Shown: one piece after another, positions 16,249 through 26,506 of the stretch
How positions within the stretch are numbered: the first letter of the stretch is position 1
How the letters are laid out: every line of letters starts with the position of its first letter
Assembly (NCBI GenBank): GCA_029624765.1
Contig: JARSSO010000037.1
Coordinates: 1 to 64,000, forward strand
Source: Candidatus Contendibacter sp.
Lineage (GTDB): Bacteria > Pseudomonadota > Gammaproteobacteria > Competibacterales > Competibacteraceae
Direction of reading: 5' to 3'
Length of the DNA stretch: 64,000 nt
Made by a program: the position numbers and the translations under genes
The notes under the pieces: model-generated
What the model saw: the letters and a program-made list of their open reading frames with translations, nothing else
Database searches by the model: none
Told to the model about the DNA's origin: nothing

Positions 16249-17766
16249 TTAAAGCTTGGTCACGGTCATGTGCTGCAACAGGTTGTCCACCGTGGCGTGC
16301 ATCGTCGAGGTCAACGGGTCGGGCCACAGGCCCAGCAGCAGCACCGCCGCCGCCAGCAGGCTCAACATGATGATCTCGCGGCAGCCGACATCCTCCAGCT
16401 CGGCGACGTGGTGGTTGCCGATCTCGCCGAAGATGACCCGTTTGACCAGCCACAGGGTGTAGGCCGCGCCCAAGATCAGGGTAAAGGACGCCAGGAAGGC
16501 GATCCAGAAACTAGCCTTGAAGCTGCTCAGGATCACCAGGAATTCGCCGACGAACCCCGAAGTGCCCGGAAGACCGGCGTTGGCCATGGCGAACAGCACC
16601 ATGAAGGCGGCGAACACCGGCATGGTGTTCGCTACCCCGCCGTAGTCCTTGATCTGGCGGGAATGGACCCGGTCGTACAGCACGCCCACGCACAGGAACA
16701 GCGCGCCCGAAATGAAGCCGTGTGACACCATCTGGACCATGCCGCCCTCGATGCCCATCGCCGCGCCATTCAAATTTCCGGTATGACGAGAGATGCTGAA
16801 AGCGATGAAGAAGCCCAGCGTGACGAAACCCATGTGGGCGATGGACGAGTAGGCGATCAGCTTCTTCATGTCCTGCTGGATCAGGGCGACCAGACCGATG
16901 TAGACCACCGCGATCAGCGACAGGGTGATGATCAGCCAGTCCAGGGTGGCCGAGGCGTCCGGCGTGATCGGCAGCGCGAACCGCAGGAAGCCGTAACCGC
17001 CGATCTTCAGGGTGATGGCCGCCAGGATCACCGAGCCGCCGGTGGGCGCCTCGACGTGGGCGTCCGGCAACCAGGTATGCACCGGCCACATCGGCACCTT
17101 GACCGAGAAGCCCAGCAGGAAGGCGAAGAAGATCCACACCTGTTCGCTCAGGGTCAGCGGCAGCATGTGGAAATCCAGGATTTCGAAGCTGTCGGCCTGG
17201 GTGTACAGGTAAATCAGGGCGATCAGCATGAACACCGAGCCCAGGAAGGTGTAGAGGAAGAACTTGAGGGTGGCGTAGACCCGGCGCGGTCCACCCCAGA
17301 TGCCGATCACCAGGAACATCGGGATCAGCATCGCCTCGAAAAATACATAGAACAGGATGGCGTCCAACGCGGCGAACACGCCGATCATCAGCCCTTCCAT
17401 GATCAGGAAGGCGGCCATGTACTGAGCCACTCGGTATTGCACCACCTCCCAGCCGGCGATCACCACCAGCACGTTCATGAACGCGGTCAGCAGGATCAGG
17501 GGCATCGAGAAACCGTCCACGCCCAGGTGGTAATTGACGCTGAGCGCGGGAATCCAGGGCACGAATTCCTGAAACTGCATTTTCGCCGTCGTGGGATCGA
17601 ACAGCGTGAACAGCGGGATACTAATCAGGAAGGTGAGAATCGCCACGGTCAGGGCCAGCGCCTTGGCGCGTCCGGGGTTGTCGTCGCCCACGAACAGGAC
17701 CGCGGCGCCACCAAGAATCGGGAACCAGATCACAAGACTGAGCAGAGGAGGCAGTTCCGACAGCAT
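16249..17766 (-). CDS. nuoM: NADH-quinone oxidoreductase subunit M
   Basis: This 505-residue antiporter-like subunit of the complex I membrane arm carries the family blocks VKVPMWPVHTWLPDAHVEAP and AYSSIAHMGFVTLG. The glutamate in helix 5 (FFEAMLIPMF) and the lysines of the proton channel are present. Length equals the E. coli protein within a few residues. It lies 18 bp after nuoL. Confidence 0.97.
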   Translation of the reverse strand: MLSELPPLLSLVIWFPILGGAAVLFVGDDNPGRAKALALTVAILTFLISIPLFTLFDPTTAKMQFQEFVPWIPALSVNYHLGVDGFSMPLILLTAFMNVLVVIAGWEVVQYRVAQYMAAFLIMEGLMIGVFAALDAILFYVFFEAMLIPMFLVIGIWGGPRRVYATLKFFLYTFLGSVFMLIALIYLYTQADSFEILDFHMLPLTLSEQVWIFFAFLLGFSVKVPMWPVHTWLPDAHVEAPTGGSVILAAITLKIGGYGFLRFALPITPDASATLDWLIITLSLIAVVYIGLVALIQQDMKKLIAYSSIAHMGFVTLGFFIAFSISRHTGNLNGAAMGIEGGMVQMVSHGFISGALFLCVGVLYDRVHSRQIKDYGGVANTMPVFAAFMVLFAMANAGLPGTSGFVGEFLVILSSFKASFWIAFLASFTLILGAAYTLWLVKRVIFGEIGNHHVAELEDVGCREIIMLSLLAAAVLLLGLWPDPLTSTMHATVDNLLQHMTVTKL

Positions 17767-17784
17767 GGTTTTTCTTCTTCCAGG

Positions 17785-19737
17785 TTAGCGGGCAACGAAC
17801 CAGGTCAGCAGGATCAGCAAGCCGATGATCATCGCGAACGCGTAGGTGTACAGGTAGCCCGTTTGCAGGTGGCGAACCATGGACGAAACCCAGCCGACCA
17901 GTCGGGCCGCGCCGTTCACCATCAGGCCGTCGATCAGCCCGGCGTCGGCGTACTTCCACAACGCGGTTCCCAGGTTTCGGCCGCCGCGCATGAAGAACGA
18001 CTGATAAAACTCGTCGAACAGATACTTGCGGTCCAGGATGTCGTACAGCTTGGCGAAGCGCCGCTGGATCCGATCCGGCAGTTCCGGTTTCATCATGTAC
18101 AGATAGAACGCCGACCCGAACCCGGCCAGCACCAGCACGAACGGCAGGCCAATCACGCCATGCAGCGCGAAATTCATGGCGCCGTGGAAATGTCCGGCGA
18201 CATGCTCCAACACGTCGTGCGCCGGCGCGACCGCGATCACGCCTTCGAAGACATCGCCGAACAGCATGGGTTTGATGGTCATCGCGCCGATCACCACCGA
18301 GGGAATGGCGAGCAGGATCAGCGGCACGGTCACCACCGCGGGGGGTTCGTGCAGGTGTTCCTGGGTGTGGTGGTCCATCCGCTCCTTGCCGTGGAAGACG
18401 ACGAAGTACAGCCGGAAGGAGTAGAACGAGGTCACGAACACGCCCAGCATCACCGCGAAGTAAGCAAAACCGGAGCCGGCGATATGGGAGTAATGCACGG
18501 CTTCCAGGATGCTGTCCTTGGAATAGAACCCGGCGAAGCCCGGCGTGCCGATCAACGCCAAGGTGCCCAACAGGAAGGTGAACCAGGTGATCGGCATGTA
18601 CTTCCACAGCCCGCCCATCTTGCGGATGTCCTGCTCGTGGTGCATGGCGATGATCACCGAGCCGGCGCCCAGGAACAGCAGCGCCTTGAAGAAGGCGTGG
18701 GTCATCAGGTGGAAGATGGCGGCCGAGTAGGCCGACACCCCCAGCGCCACCGTCATATAACCGAGTTGGGACAGGGTGGAGTAGGCCACCACCCGCTTGA
18801 TGTCGTTCTGGACGATGCCCAGGAAGCCCATGAACAGCGCGGTGATCGAGCCGATCACCAGCACGAAGCTCAGCGCGGTCTCCGACAATTCGAACAAGGG
18901 CGACATCCGGGCCACCATGAAAATGCCGGCGGTCACCATGGTCGCGGCGTGAATCAGGGCGGAGATCGGGGTGGGACCTTCCATCGAATCCGGCAGCCAG
19001 ACGTGCAACGGCACCTGGGCCGACTTGCCCATCGCGCCGATGAACAACAGGATGCAGATCAGCGTCATCAGCGACCAGTCGACGCCGGGGATGATCTGCA
19101 CGGTCATCTTGGCCATCAGCGGCGCGGCGGCGAATACGTCCTGGTAATCCAGGCTGTTGAAGGCCATCAGCACGGCGGCGATGCCCAGCAGGAAACCGAA
19201 ATCGCCCACCCGGTTGACCAGGAACGCTTTCAGGTTGGCGAAAATCGCGCTCTCGCGCTTGAACCAGAAGCCGATCAACAGATAGGACACCAGCCCGACC
19301 GCTTCCCAGCCGAAGAACAGTTGCAGGAAGTTGTTGGCCATCACCAGCATCAGCATCGAGAAGGTGAACAGCGCGATGTAGCTGAAGAATCGCTGGTAGC
19401 CGTCGTCGTCGTGCATGTAGCCGATGGTGTAGATATGGACCATCAGCGAAACGAAGGTCACGGTGGCGATCATGACGGCGGTCAGGTTGTCCACCAGGAA
19501 GCCAACCTCCATGCGGATGCCCTCGACCACCATCCAGGTGTAGACCGTGCCGTTGTACGGGTCGGCGCCCTCCAGCACGTGATGGCGCAGCACGATCAGC
19601 GACAAGAGAAAGGAGATCGCCACGCCGAGGATGGTGACCCAGTGGGCGCCGGCCCGACCGATCTTGCGGCCGAACAGGCCGGCGACGATGGCGCCCAATA
19701 GCGGCGCGAGCACAATCGCGAGGTAGACGTTTCGCAT
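17785..19737 (-). CDS. nuoL: NADH-quinone oxidoreductase subunit L
   Basis: This 650-residue subunit is the distal proton pump of complex I. Motifs include GWEAVGLVSYLLIGFW, KSAQVPLHVWLPDSMEGPTP and YSTLSQLGYM. The C-terminal third corresponds to the long lateral helix that clamps NuoM and NuoN, followed by the last membrane helix. It starts 4 bp after nuoK. Confidence 0.97.
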   Translation of the reverse strand: MRNVYLAIVLAPLLGAIVAGLFGRKIGRAGAHWVTILGVAISFLLSLIVLRHHVLEGADPYNGTVYTWMVVEGIRMEVGFLVDNLTAVMIATVTFVSLMVHIYTIGYMHDDDGYQRFFSYIALFTFSMLMLVMANNFLQLFFGWEAVGLVSYLLIGFWFKRESAIFANLKAFLVNRVGDFGFLLGIAAVLMAFNSLDYQDVFAAAPLMAKMTVQIIPGVDWSLMTLICILLFIGAMGKSAQVPLHVWLPDSMEGPTPISALIHAATMVTAGIFMVARMSPLFELSETALSFVLVIGSITALFMGFLGIVQNDIKRVVAYSTLSQLGYMTVALGVSAYSAAIFHLMTHAFFKALLFLGAGSVIIAMHHEQDIRKMGGLWKYMPITWFTFLLGTLALIGTPGFAGFYSKDSILEAVHYSHIAGSGFAYFAVMLGVFVTSFYSFRLYFVVFHGKERMDHHTQEHLHEPPAVVTVPLILLAIPSVVIGAMTIKPMLFGDVFEGVIAVAPAHDVLEHVAGHFHGAMNFALHGVIGLPFVLVLAGFGSAFYLYMMKPELPDRIQRRFAKLYDILDRKYLFDEFYQSFFMRGGRNLGTALWKYADAGLIDGLMVNGAARLVGWVSSMVRHLQTGYLYTYAFAMIIGLLILLTWFVAR

Positions 19738-19741
19738 GCGG

Positions 19742-20047
19742 CTAGCCCTTCAGCGTGTCGAGATCGGCGACGTTGATGGTGCGGCGATTTCGAAACAGCA
19801 CCACCAGGATGGCCAGGCCGATGGCGGATTCGGCCGCCGCCACCGTCAGGATGAAGAAGACGAAAACCTGGCCGACGGTATCGTTGAGAAACCGCGAGAA
19901 GGCGATGAAGTTGAAATTCACCGCCAGCAGCATGAGTTCGATCGACATCAGCAGGATGATGACGTTCTTCCGGTTCAGAAAGATGCCCGCCACGCTGAGA
20001 CAAAAGAGAATTGCTCCAAGCACGAGATAATCGGTAAGCGCGATCAT
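19742..20047 (-). CDS. nuoK: NADH-quinone oxidoreductase subunit K
   Basis: This 101-residue protein has three membrane helices. The two conserved glutamates in helices 2 and 3 ([12 protein letters not shown] and [11 protein letters not shown]) form the proton path of complex I. Length matches the family. It is preceded by nuoJ with a 64-bp gap and followed by nuoL after 4 bp. Confidence 0.97.
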   Translation of the reverse strand: MIALTDYLVLGAILFCLSVAGIFLNRKNVIILLMSIELMLLAVNFNFIAFSRFLNDTVGQVFVFFILTVAAAESAIGLAILVVLFRNRRTINVADLDTLKG

Positions 20048-20111
20048 CGATCCCCGCCTTTACTTTTTGGTTTGTTTCGGTCCATGCTCGCCTAACCGGG
20101 AATCGGCGAGA

Positions 20112-20714
20112 CTACTGTTTCTTTTCCGGCGCCATCCGCACCAGCCGCACCCGGTCGTCCCGCGATACCCGGACCTGCTGGGCCGGGTCCTGGGACTTGA
20201 CGCCCACCCGGCGCCGCATCGTCAGCGAAATGGCGGCGATGATCGCCACCAGCAGGATCACCGAGGCGATCTCGAACGGATAGACGTAGAAGGTGTACAG
20301 GACGCCGCCCAGTTCCTTGGTGTTGCTGTAATCGGCCGCGCGCGAGACCAGACCGTACCGGTCAGCGCCGAAATAACCGGATCCCACCACCAGTCCCATC
20401 TCGATGACGATCAGCAGCGCCACGGTCGCTCCGACTGGCAGATACTTGATGAAGCCCTCCCGCACCGGATCGACGTTGAGATCGAGCATCATCACCACGA
20501 ACAGGAACAGCACCATCACCGCCCCCACGTAGACCAGAACCAGGGTGATGGCCAGAAACTCGGCTTCGATCAGCAACCACAGCGCGGCGCTGGTGAAAAA
20601 CGCCAGCACCAGGAACAGGGCGGCATGCACCGAGTTGCGCACCGTGATGACCCGTACCGCCGCGAAGATCAGAATGAGCGCGAAGACGTAGAACAGAAAT
20701 TTTTCAAATCCCAT
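20112..20714 (-). CDS. nuoJ: NADH-quinone oxidoreductase subunit J
   Basis: This 200-residue protein has five membrane helices with the pi-bulge region VYVGAVMVLFLFVVMMLD of NuoJ. The C-terminal ~35 residues are hydrophilic and basic, extending slightly beyond E. coli NuoJ. It lies 39 bp after nuoI within the operon. Confidence 0.96.
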   Translation of the reverse strand: MGFEKFLFYVFALILIFAAVRVITVRNSVHAALFLVLAFFTSAALWLLIEAEFLAITLVLVYVGAVMVLFLFVVMMLDLNVDPVREGFIKYLPVGATVALLIVIEMGLVVGSGYFGADRYGLVSRAADYSNTKELGGVLYTFYVYPFEIASVILLVAIIAAISLTMRRRVGVKSQDPAQQVRVSRDDRVRLVRMAPEKKQ

Positions 20715-20753
20715 GAGCGGACCTGTTTTCTTCTCTCTGGCGCCGGAAGCCGG

Positions 20754-21251
20754 CTAGCGGTAGGCCGCGTCGGCGGCCCGATCGGCGGCGATCTGCGCTT
20801 CACAACGATCACCGTGAGCAAGCAACTTTTCCTTGGTCATGACGTGCTCGCCGCGCTTTTCGAAATGGTAATCGAATGTCCGCGTCTCCACGATGGAATC
20901 CACGGGACAGGCTTCTTCGCAAAACCCGCAGAAAATGCATTTGAACAGATCGATGTCGTAGCGCGTGGTGCGCCGGGTGCCATCCTCCCGCTGCTCCGAT
21001 TCGATGGTGATGGCCAGCGCCGGGCAGACCGCCTCGCACAGCTTGCAGGCGATGCAACGTTCCTCGCCATTCGGGTAGCGGCGCAGCGCGTGCAGGCCAC
21101 GGAAGCGGGGCGACAGCGGAGTTTTCTCTTCCGGATATTGCACCGTGATCTTCTTGGCGAACAGATAGCGGCCAGTTACCCGCAAGCCCTGCAACAGTTC
21201 CCACAGCAGGAAGCTTTTGAAGTAGTACCGAACGGTGTTCAGGGTATTCAT
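20754..21251 (-). CDS. nuoI: NADH-quinone oxidoreductase subunit I, 2x[4Fe-4S]
   Basis: This 165-residue ferredoxin-like subunit has two [4Fe-4S] motifs, [12 protein letters not shown] and [12 protein letters not shown], which carry clusters N6a and N6b between NuoG and NuoB. ATG 21251 was chosen because GGAGAAAG lies just upstream; the frame remains open to 21287, inside the nuoH 3' end. Length is the usual one for proteobacterial NuoI. Confidence 0.97.
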   Translation of the reverse strand: MNTLNTVRYYFKSFLLWELLQGLRVTGRYLFAKKITVQYPEEKTPLSPRFRGLHALRRYPNGEERCIACKLCEAVCPALAITIESEQREDGTRRTTRYDIDLFKCIFCGFCEEACPVDSIVETRTFDYHFEKRGEHVMTKEKLLAHGDRCEAQIAADRAADAAYR

Positions 21252-21267
21252 CGTTCGCTTTCTCCGT

Positions 21268-22290
21268 TCAATCGAACCATGGACCAACCTGGCCCAGTAC
21301 GCCCAGCCCGATTACCAGAATCCAGACCAGGGTCACCGGGATGAAGACTTTCCAGCCCAGCCGCATGATCTGATCGTAGCGGTAACGCGGGAAGGTGGCG
21401 CGGAACCAAAGGAAGAACAGCAGGAGAAGCGAAACCTTCAGCGTCAGCCAGATCGCGCCGGGCACGAAGGCAAATAGCTTGCCCAGCACCGGAATACCCT
21501 CGAACGGCGACAGCCACCCACCCAGAAACATGGTCGACGCCAGAGCCGACACCAGAATCATGTTGGCGTATTCGGCCAGGAAGAACACCGCGAAGGCCAT
21601 GCCGGAATAATCGACGTGGAACCCCGCCACGATCTCCGATTCGCCCTCGGCCACGTCGAACGGCGCCCGGTTGGTCTCGGCGACGCCCGAGATGAAATAC
21701 ACCAGGAACAGCGGCAACAACGGCAACCAGTACCAGTGCAGGATGCTTCCTTGCTGGGCCAGGACGATCTGGTTGAGATTCAGGCTGCCGGCGGCCATCA
21801 ACACGCCGACCAGGGCGAAACCCATGGCGATTTCGTAGGCGACGATCTGCGCCGCCGACCGCATCGCGCCGAGGAAAGCATACTTGGAGTTCGAGGCCCA
21901 GCCGGCGACGATCACGCCGTAGACGCCCAGCGAGGTCAGCGCCAGCAGGTACAGCAGGCCGGCGTCCAGATGGGAAATCATCATGCCATCCCCGAACGGC
22001 ACCACCGCCCAGGCCGCCAGCGCCGGCCCGAACGACAGCACCGGCGCCAGCAGGAACAGGAAACGGTCCGCCTTGGTCGGAATGATGATTTCCTTGAACA
22101 TCAGCTTCATGGCGTCGGCGATCGGTTGCAGCCAACCCTTGGGACCCACCCGGTTCGGACCCAGCCGAATCTGCATGTAGCCGATGATCTTGCGCTCGGC
22201 GAAGGTCAGATATGCCACGCCCAGCAGCAGGGGCGCCAGCAGGGCGATGATTTTCAGCAGGATGATGATGACCGTCCACAGCGTTTCCAC
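21268..22290 (-). CDS. nuoH: NADH-quinone oxidoreductase subunit H
   Basis: This 340-residue membrane subunit connects the quinone site to the proton pumps. It has eight or nine helices, the family segment [25 protein letters not shown] (first part seen at about residues 28-45), the acidic loop [15 protein letters not shown] and [16 protein letters not shown]. It ends 16 bp before the nuoI start. Confidence 0.97.
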   Translation of the reverse strand: METLWTVIIILLKIIALLAPLLLGVAYLTFAERKIIGYMQIRLGPNRVGPKGWLQPIADAMKLMFKEIIIPTKADRFLFLLAPVLSFGPALAAWAVVPFGDGMMISHLDAGLLYLLALTSLGVYGVIVAGWASNSKYAFLGAMRSAAQIVAYEIAMGFALVGVLMAAGSLNLNQIVLAQQGSILHWYWLPLLPLFLVYFISGVAETNRAPFDVAEGESEIVAGFHVDYSGMAFAVFFLAEYANMILVSALASTMFLGGWLSPFEGIPVLGKLFAFVPGAIWLTLKVSLLLLFFLWFRATFPRYRYDQIMRLGWKVFIPVTLVWILVIGLGVLGQVGPWFD

Positions 22291-22308
22291 GATCCGATAC
22301 CCTTATGG

Positions 22309-24669
22309 TTATTGGATGGCCACCGGCCCCACCGCCGGGCCGAGCGCCACACTGGCGTTCAAACCCGCCGGAATCCAGGCGCAGCCTTTGGGAATGCTTT
22401 CGTCGAGCACCAGCGGCAAATCGACCGCCGCGCCGTTTTGGCGCACCTGGACCTGGTCCCGGTCGACCACGCCCAAGGCGCGGGCCATGTCGGGATGCAG
22501 GCGCACCTCTGCGGATCGCGCCAGCGGGCTTGCTTGCAGCGAACGCGCGCGCCGCACCAGCGGATCGGTCGCGTAGATCGGCACATCGCCCACCCGCAGC
22601 AGGTCACCCACTTGTTGGAACGGAGCTAGCGGTTGGTCGATATCCAGGGCATTGTTCGGCTCAACGCCGTCGCAGGCGCGGCGAACGTCGGCAAGAACCT
22701 CCTCGGAATCGACGTACTCGAACCCGGCCACCCCGCACAGATTGCCCAGCACCCGCAGCACTTTCCAGGCTGGCCGCGCCTCGCCGAACGGCTTGCTGGC
22801 GCCCTGGAAGCTCTGCCAGCGGCCCTCGGCGTTGACGTAGGTGCCCGAGGTTTCGGCGAAGGTCGCCACCGGTAGAATGATTTGGGCGTGGCTCTCGCCG
22901 GCCAGACAGCCATAGGGACTAAGCGCAACAATCAGTTCGGCGCCTTGCAGAGCCTTGAGCGCCGCCGCGCCGTCCCAGCAGTCCAGTTCCGGCTCGACGC
23001 CGAGCAGCACATAAGCCTTGCGCGGCGACTCCAGCATCGCCCGCGCGTCCAGACCCGCCGCCGGGGCCGGCCGACCGCCCGGCAGGCGATGCGGCACCGC
23101 GCCGGCCAGCCAGCCGCCGATGGAATCGGCGGCTTCCGGCAGATAGCCCAGCCGCGCGCCGCTACACCGCGCCACGAAGCTCGCCAGCGCCCGCAACGCG
23201 GCAAGGGCCGGATGGGAAACCGCCAGGTTGCCCAGCAACACGGTCGCTGGACTGTTGTCCACCAGATGGGCGGCGATGGCGCGCTCGGTTTCGCCCGGAA
23301 CGCCCGCGACCAGGCTCGCCAGCGTGGCCGGCAAGGTTTGACCCTTCGATTCCGCCACCGCCTGAGCCACGCCAGCCAGCGCCGTCACCATCCCGCCGGG
23401 ATCGGCGACTACCTTCGCCGCCACCGGGAACCGGAAGTCGAAATCGCGCGGGTTGATGAACATGATCCGACCACCCGACAGCGCCGCCTTGCGCAAGCGA
23501 TGACCAGCCAACGGTTGCTCCATCCGCGGGTTGGAGCCAATCAACAAGGCGGCCTTGACCTTTTCCAGGTCCTCCAGCGTCTGTCCCAGCCACGGAAACA
23601 CCGGCGCCGCGCCCTGGTCGTTGAAATCAGCCTGGCGCAGGCGATGGTCGATGTTCGCCACGCCCAGGCCGCGCGCCAGCTTCTGCGCCAGATACAGTTC
23701 CTCGACGGTCGCGGTTGGCGAAACCAGGAATCCGACCGACTCAGCCCCATGACGGGCAATGATATCCTTCAGGCCCTTGGCCGCCGCTTCCAACGCGGTT
23801 TCCCACGTCGTCTCGCCGCCGCCGAGCAACGGCCTGGCCAGGCGGTCGTCGCTGTAAATGCCTTCGTAGCTAAAGCGGTCGCGGTCGGAAATCCAGGTTT
23901 CGTTGACTTGCTCGTTCTCGCGCGGCGCCACCCGCATCACCTTGCCGCGCAGGGTATGGATGAAGATGTTGGAACCGACCGAATCGTGCGGAGCGACGGC
24001 GGCGTGTTGGACGTATTCCCAGGAACGACCCCGATAGCGGGAGGGCTTGGCGGTCAGCGCGCCGACCGGACAAAGGTCGATGACGTTGCCCGACAGCTCC
24101 GAAGCCACCGCCGTGGCCACGTAGGTGCCGATTTCCATGTTCTCGCCACGCCCGGTCGCGCCCAGTTCGCGCAGACCGGCGATTTCCTCGCCGAAACGCA
24201 CGCAACGGGTGCAATGGATGCATCGGGTCATTTCAGTGGCGATCAACGGCCCAATGTCCTTGTCTCGGACCACCCGCTTGCGCTCGGCGAACCGGGACAC
24301 GTCGCCGCCGTAGCCGAGCGCGATGTCCTGCAGCTCGCACTCCCCGCCCTGGTCGCAGATCGGACAGTCCAGCGGATGATTGATCAGCAGGAATTCCATG
24401 GTGCCCTTCTGGGCAGCCAGCGCCTTGGGCGACTCGGTGTGGACCTTCATCCCTTCCATCACCGGTGTCGCGCAAGCCGGCAGCGGCTTGGGCGCTTTCT
24501 CCACCTCGACCAGGCACATTCGGCAACTGGCGGCGATGGAGAGCTTCTTGTGGTAACAAAACCGGGGAATCGAGATGCCCGCCGCATCGGTAATTTCAAT
24601 CAGCATCGCACCCTTGCGCGCCTTCAGCGGGATACCATTGACTTCGATGTTGACCTGTTCCTCGCTCAT
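22309..24669 (-). CDS. nuoG: NADH-quinone oxidoreductase subunit G
   Basis: This 786-residue Fe-S subunit is in the peripheral arm. The N-terminal ferredoxin domain has CYHKK, CRMC and CATP for a [2Fe-2S] cluster; HPLDCPICDQGGEC and CIHCTRCVRF give [4Fe-4S] clusters; and a molybdopterin-oxidoreductase-like domain without cofactor follows. It is shorter than the E. coli protein (about 910) and fits the version found with separate nuoC and nuoD. It follows nuoF by 37 bp. Confidence 0.96.
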   Translation of the reverse strand: MSEEQVNIEVNGIPLKARKGAMLIEITDAAGISIPRFCYHKKLSIAASCRMCLVEVEKAPKPLPACATPVMEGMKVHTESPKALAAQKGTMEFLLINHPLDCPICDQGGECELQDIALGYGGDVSRFAERKRVVRDKDIGPLIATEMTRCIHCTRCVRFGEEIAGLRELGATGRGENMEIGTYVATAVASELSGNVIDLCPVGALTAKPSRYRGRSWEYVQHAAVAPHDSVGSNIFIHTLRGKVMRVAPRENEQVNETWISDRDRFSYEGIYSDDRLARPLLGGGETTWETALEAAAKGLKDIIARHGAESVGFLVSPTATVEELYLAQKLARGLGVANIDHRLRQADFNDQGAAPVFPWLGQTLEDLEKVKAALLIGSNPRMEQPLAGHRLRKAALSGGRIMFINPRDFDFRFPVAAKVVADPGGMVTALAGVAQAVAESKGQTLPATLASLVAGVPGETERAIAAHLVDNSPATVLLGNLAVSHPALAALRALASFVARCSGARLGYLPEAADSIGGWLAGAVPHRLPGGRPAPAAGLDARAMLESPRKAYVLLGVEPELDCWDGAAALKALQGAELIVALSPYGCLAGESHAQIILPVATFAETSGTYVNAEGRWQSFQGASKPFGEARPAWKVLRVLGNLCGVAGFEYVDSEEVLADVRRACDGVEPNNALDIDQPLAPFQQVGDLLRVGDVPIYATDPLVRRARSLQASPLARSAEVRLHPDMARALGVVDRDQVQVRQNGAAVDLPLVLDESIPKGCAWIPAGLNASVALGPAVGPVAIQ

Positions 24670-24706
24670 CTTTTACCCACTGCGACCGTGTTGGTGGTTT
24701 CGCGGC

Positions 24707-26002
24707 TCACGCGGCCAGTGCCGTCGCGCCGCCGACCATGCTGCGCTTGTGCTCGATGTAATAGGCAAACTCGTGGCGATAATGCTTGACGAAGCTGCGC
24801 ACCGGCATGGCGGCGGCGTCGCCCAGCGCGCAGATGGTGCGTCCCTCGATCCGGCTGGCCACGCTGTCCAGCAAATCCAAATCCTCGGGTCGCCCCTTGC
24901 CTTCGACGATGCGGGTCACCATCCGGTACAGCCAGCCGGTACCCTCTCGGCATGGCGTGCATTGGCCGCAGGACTCGGAAAAATAGAACCGGGAAATGCG
25001 TTGTAGCACCTTGACCATGTCGGTGGTTTCGTCCATGACGATCACCGCGCCGGAACCCAGCATCGAACCGGCCACCTTGCTGACCGAGTCATAGTCCATG
25101 TTGGCCTTTAGCATGATGTCGGCCGGCACCACTGGCACCGAGGAGCCGCCGGGAATCACTGCCTTGAGCTTGCGCCCCTTCCAGACCCCACCGGCCAGGG
25201 CCAGCAGTTCGGCGAAGGGAATACCCAGCGAGACTTCAAAATTGCCCGGTTTCTCGACATGCCCGGAGACCGAGAAAATCTTGGTGCCGCCGGCGTTGGT
25301 CGTGCCGAGATTGGCGAACCATTCGCCGCCGTTGCGGATGATCGACGGCACCGAGGAAAACGTTTCGGTGTTGTTGATGGTGGTCGGCCGGCCGTACAGA
25401 CCGTAGCTGGCCGGGAACGGCGGCTTGAAGCGGGGCTGGCCTTTCTTGCCCTCCAGCGACTCCAGCAACGCGGTTTCCTCGCCGCAGATGTACGCACCGG
25501 CGCCCAGGGTGGGATACAAATCGAAATCGATGCCCGATCCCTGGATGTTCTTGCCCAGCAGGCCAGCGGCGTAGGCTTCCTTGACCGCGCCCTCGAATCG
25601 CTGGTACGGCTCGTCCATGAATTCGCCGCGCATGTAGTTGTAGCCAACCGTGGAGCCGGTGGCGAACCCGGCGATGGCCATGCCCTCGACCAGGGCGTGC
25701 GGGTTGAAACGCAGGATGTCGCGATCCTTGCAGGTGCCCGGCTCGGATTCGTCCGAATTGCAAACCATGTATTTTTGCGCCGTGGCGTTGCGCGGCATGA
25801 AGGTCCATTTCAGCCCAGCCGGGAAGCCAGCCCCGCCCCGGCCGCGCAGACCAGATTTCTTGACTTCGTCGATCACCTGATCCGAGGTCGTCCGCCCAGC
25901 CAAAATCTTCTTCCAGGCCTCGTAACCACCCACGCTCATGTAGGTCTCGATGGACCAGGGCCGATCCAGGCCCAGGGTCCGGTAACAGACTTCGTTGGCC
26001 AT
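24707..26002 (-). CDS. nuoF: NADH-quinone oxidoreductase subunit F (NADH- and FMN-binding)
   Basis: This 431-residue subunit oxidises NADH and passes electrons to FMN. It shows [13 protein letters not shown] for NADH/FMN binding and [15 protein letters not shown] with a distal cysteine (TICALGD) for the N3 [4Fe-4S] cluster. It starts 6 bp after nuoE ends, so the two are translationally close. Confidence 0.97.
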   Translation of the reverse strand: MANEVCYRTLGLDRPWSIETYMSVGGYEAWKKILAGRTTSDQVIDEVKKSGLRGRGGAGFPAGLKWTFMPRNATAQKYMVCNSDESEPGTCKDRDILRFNPHALVEGMAIAGFATGSTVGYNYMRGEFMDEPYQRFEGAVKEAYAAGLLGKNIQGSGIDFDLYPTLGAGAYICGEETALLESLEGKKGQPRFKPPFPASYGLYGRPTTINNTETFSSVPSIIRNGGEWFANLGTTNAGGTKIFSVSGHVEKPGNFEVSLGIPFAELLALAGGVWKGRKLKAVIPGGSSVPVVPADIMLKANMDYDSVSKVAGSMLGSGAVIVMDETTDMVKVLQRISRFYFSESCGQCTPCREGTGWLYRMVTRIVEGKGRPEDLDLLDSVASRIEGRTICALGDAAAMPVRSFVKHYRHEFAYYIEHKRSMVGGATALAA

Positions 26003-26008
26003 CGCGGT

Positions 26009-26506
26009 TTACTCCAGGCTATCGAGAATCCGATCCACTTTTTCCGGGGTCAGATTCTCATAATAGACGTGATCGACCTGCATCATCGGCGCCCCACAGC
26101 AGGCGGCCAGGCATTCTTCTTCCTTCTTCAGGTAGAACTTGCCGTCCGGCGTGCTCTCGCCCATTTTGACGCCGAGCTTCCGTTCGATATGGCTCAACAC
26201 GGTGTCGCCGCCCCGCAACATGCAGGAAATGTTGGTGCAAACGGCGATGCTGTGCCGGCCCACCGGTTTCAGTTCATACATCGAATAGAAGCTGGCCACT
26301 TCGTAGACGGCGATCGGCGGCATGTCCAGATAATCGGCTACCGCGTCCAGCAGTTCCGTAGTGAGATAGCCGCCGTTTTCGTGTTGAACCTCGCGCAGCG
26401 CGGCCAGCACGGCGGACTGCTTGCGGTCGGCGGGATAGCGGGTCAGCCAGTGATCGATCTCCGCGCGGGCGTGGGCGGACAGCAGATCGCTCTTGCGTGG
26501 GCTCAT
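26009..26506 (-). CDS. nuoE: NADH-quinone oxidoreductase subunit E, [2Fe-2S]
   Basis: This 165-residue thioredoxin-fold subunit has the cysteines CTNISC and CLAACCGAP, which bind the off-path N1a [2Fe-2S] cluster. The start ATG 26506 overlaps the nuoD stop codon by one base (TAATG), which fixes the start despite the frame being open far upstream. Length matches the family. Confidence 0.97.
   Translation of the reverse strand: MSPRKSDLLSAHARAEIDHWLTRYPADRKQSAVLAALREVQHENGGYLTTELLDAVADYLDMPPIAVYEVASFYSMYELKPVGRHSIAVCTNISCMLRGGDTVLSHIERKLGVKMGESTPDGKFYLKKEEECLAACCGAPMMQVDHVYYENLTPEKVDRILDSLE

Noticed and set aside
16783..19701. A 972-codon plus-strand frame opposite nuoM and nuoL.
   Set aside because: Long antisense frames are common in GC-rich DNA; the translation is a His/Gln/Asp/Arg-rich shadow of two membrane subunits.
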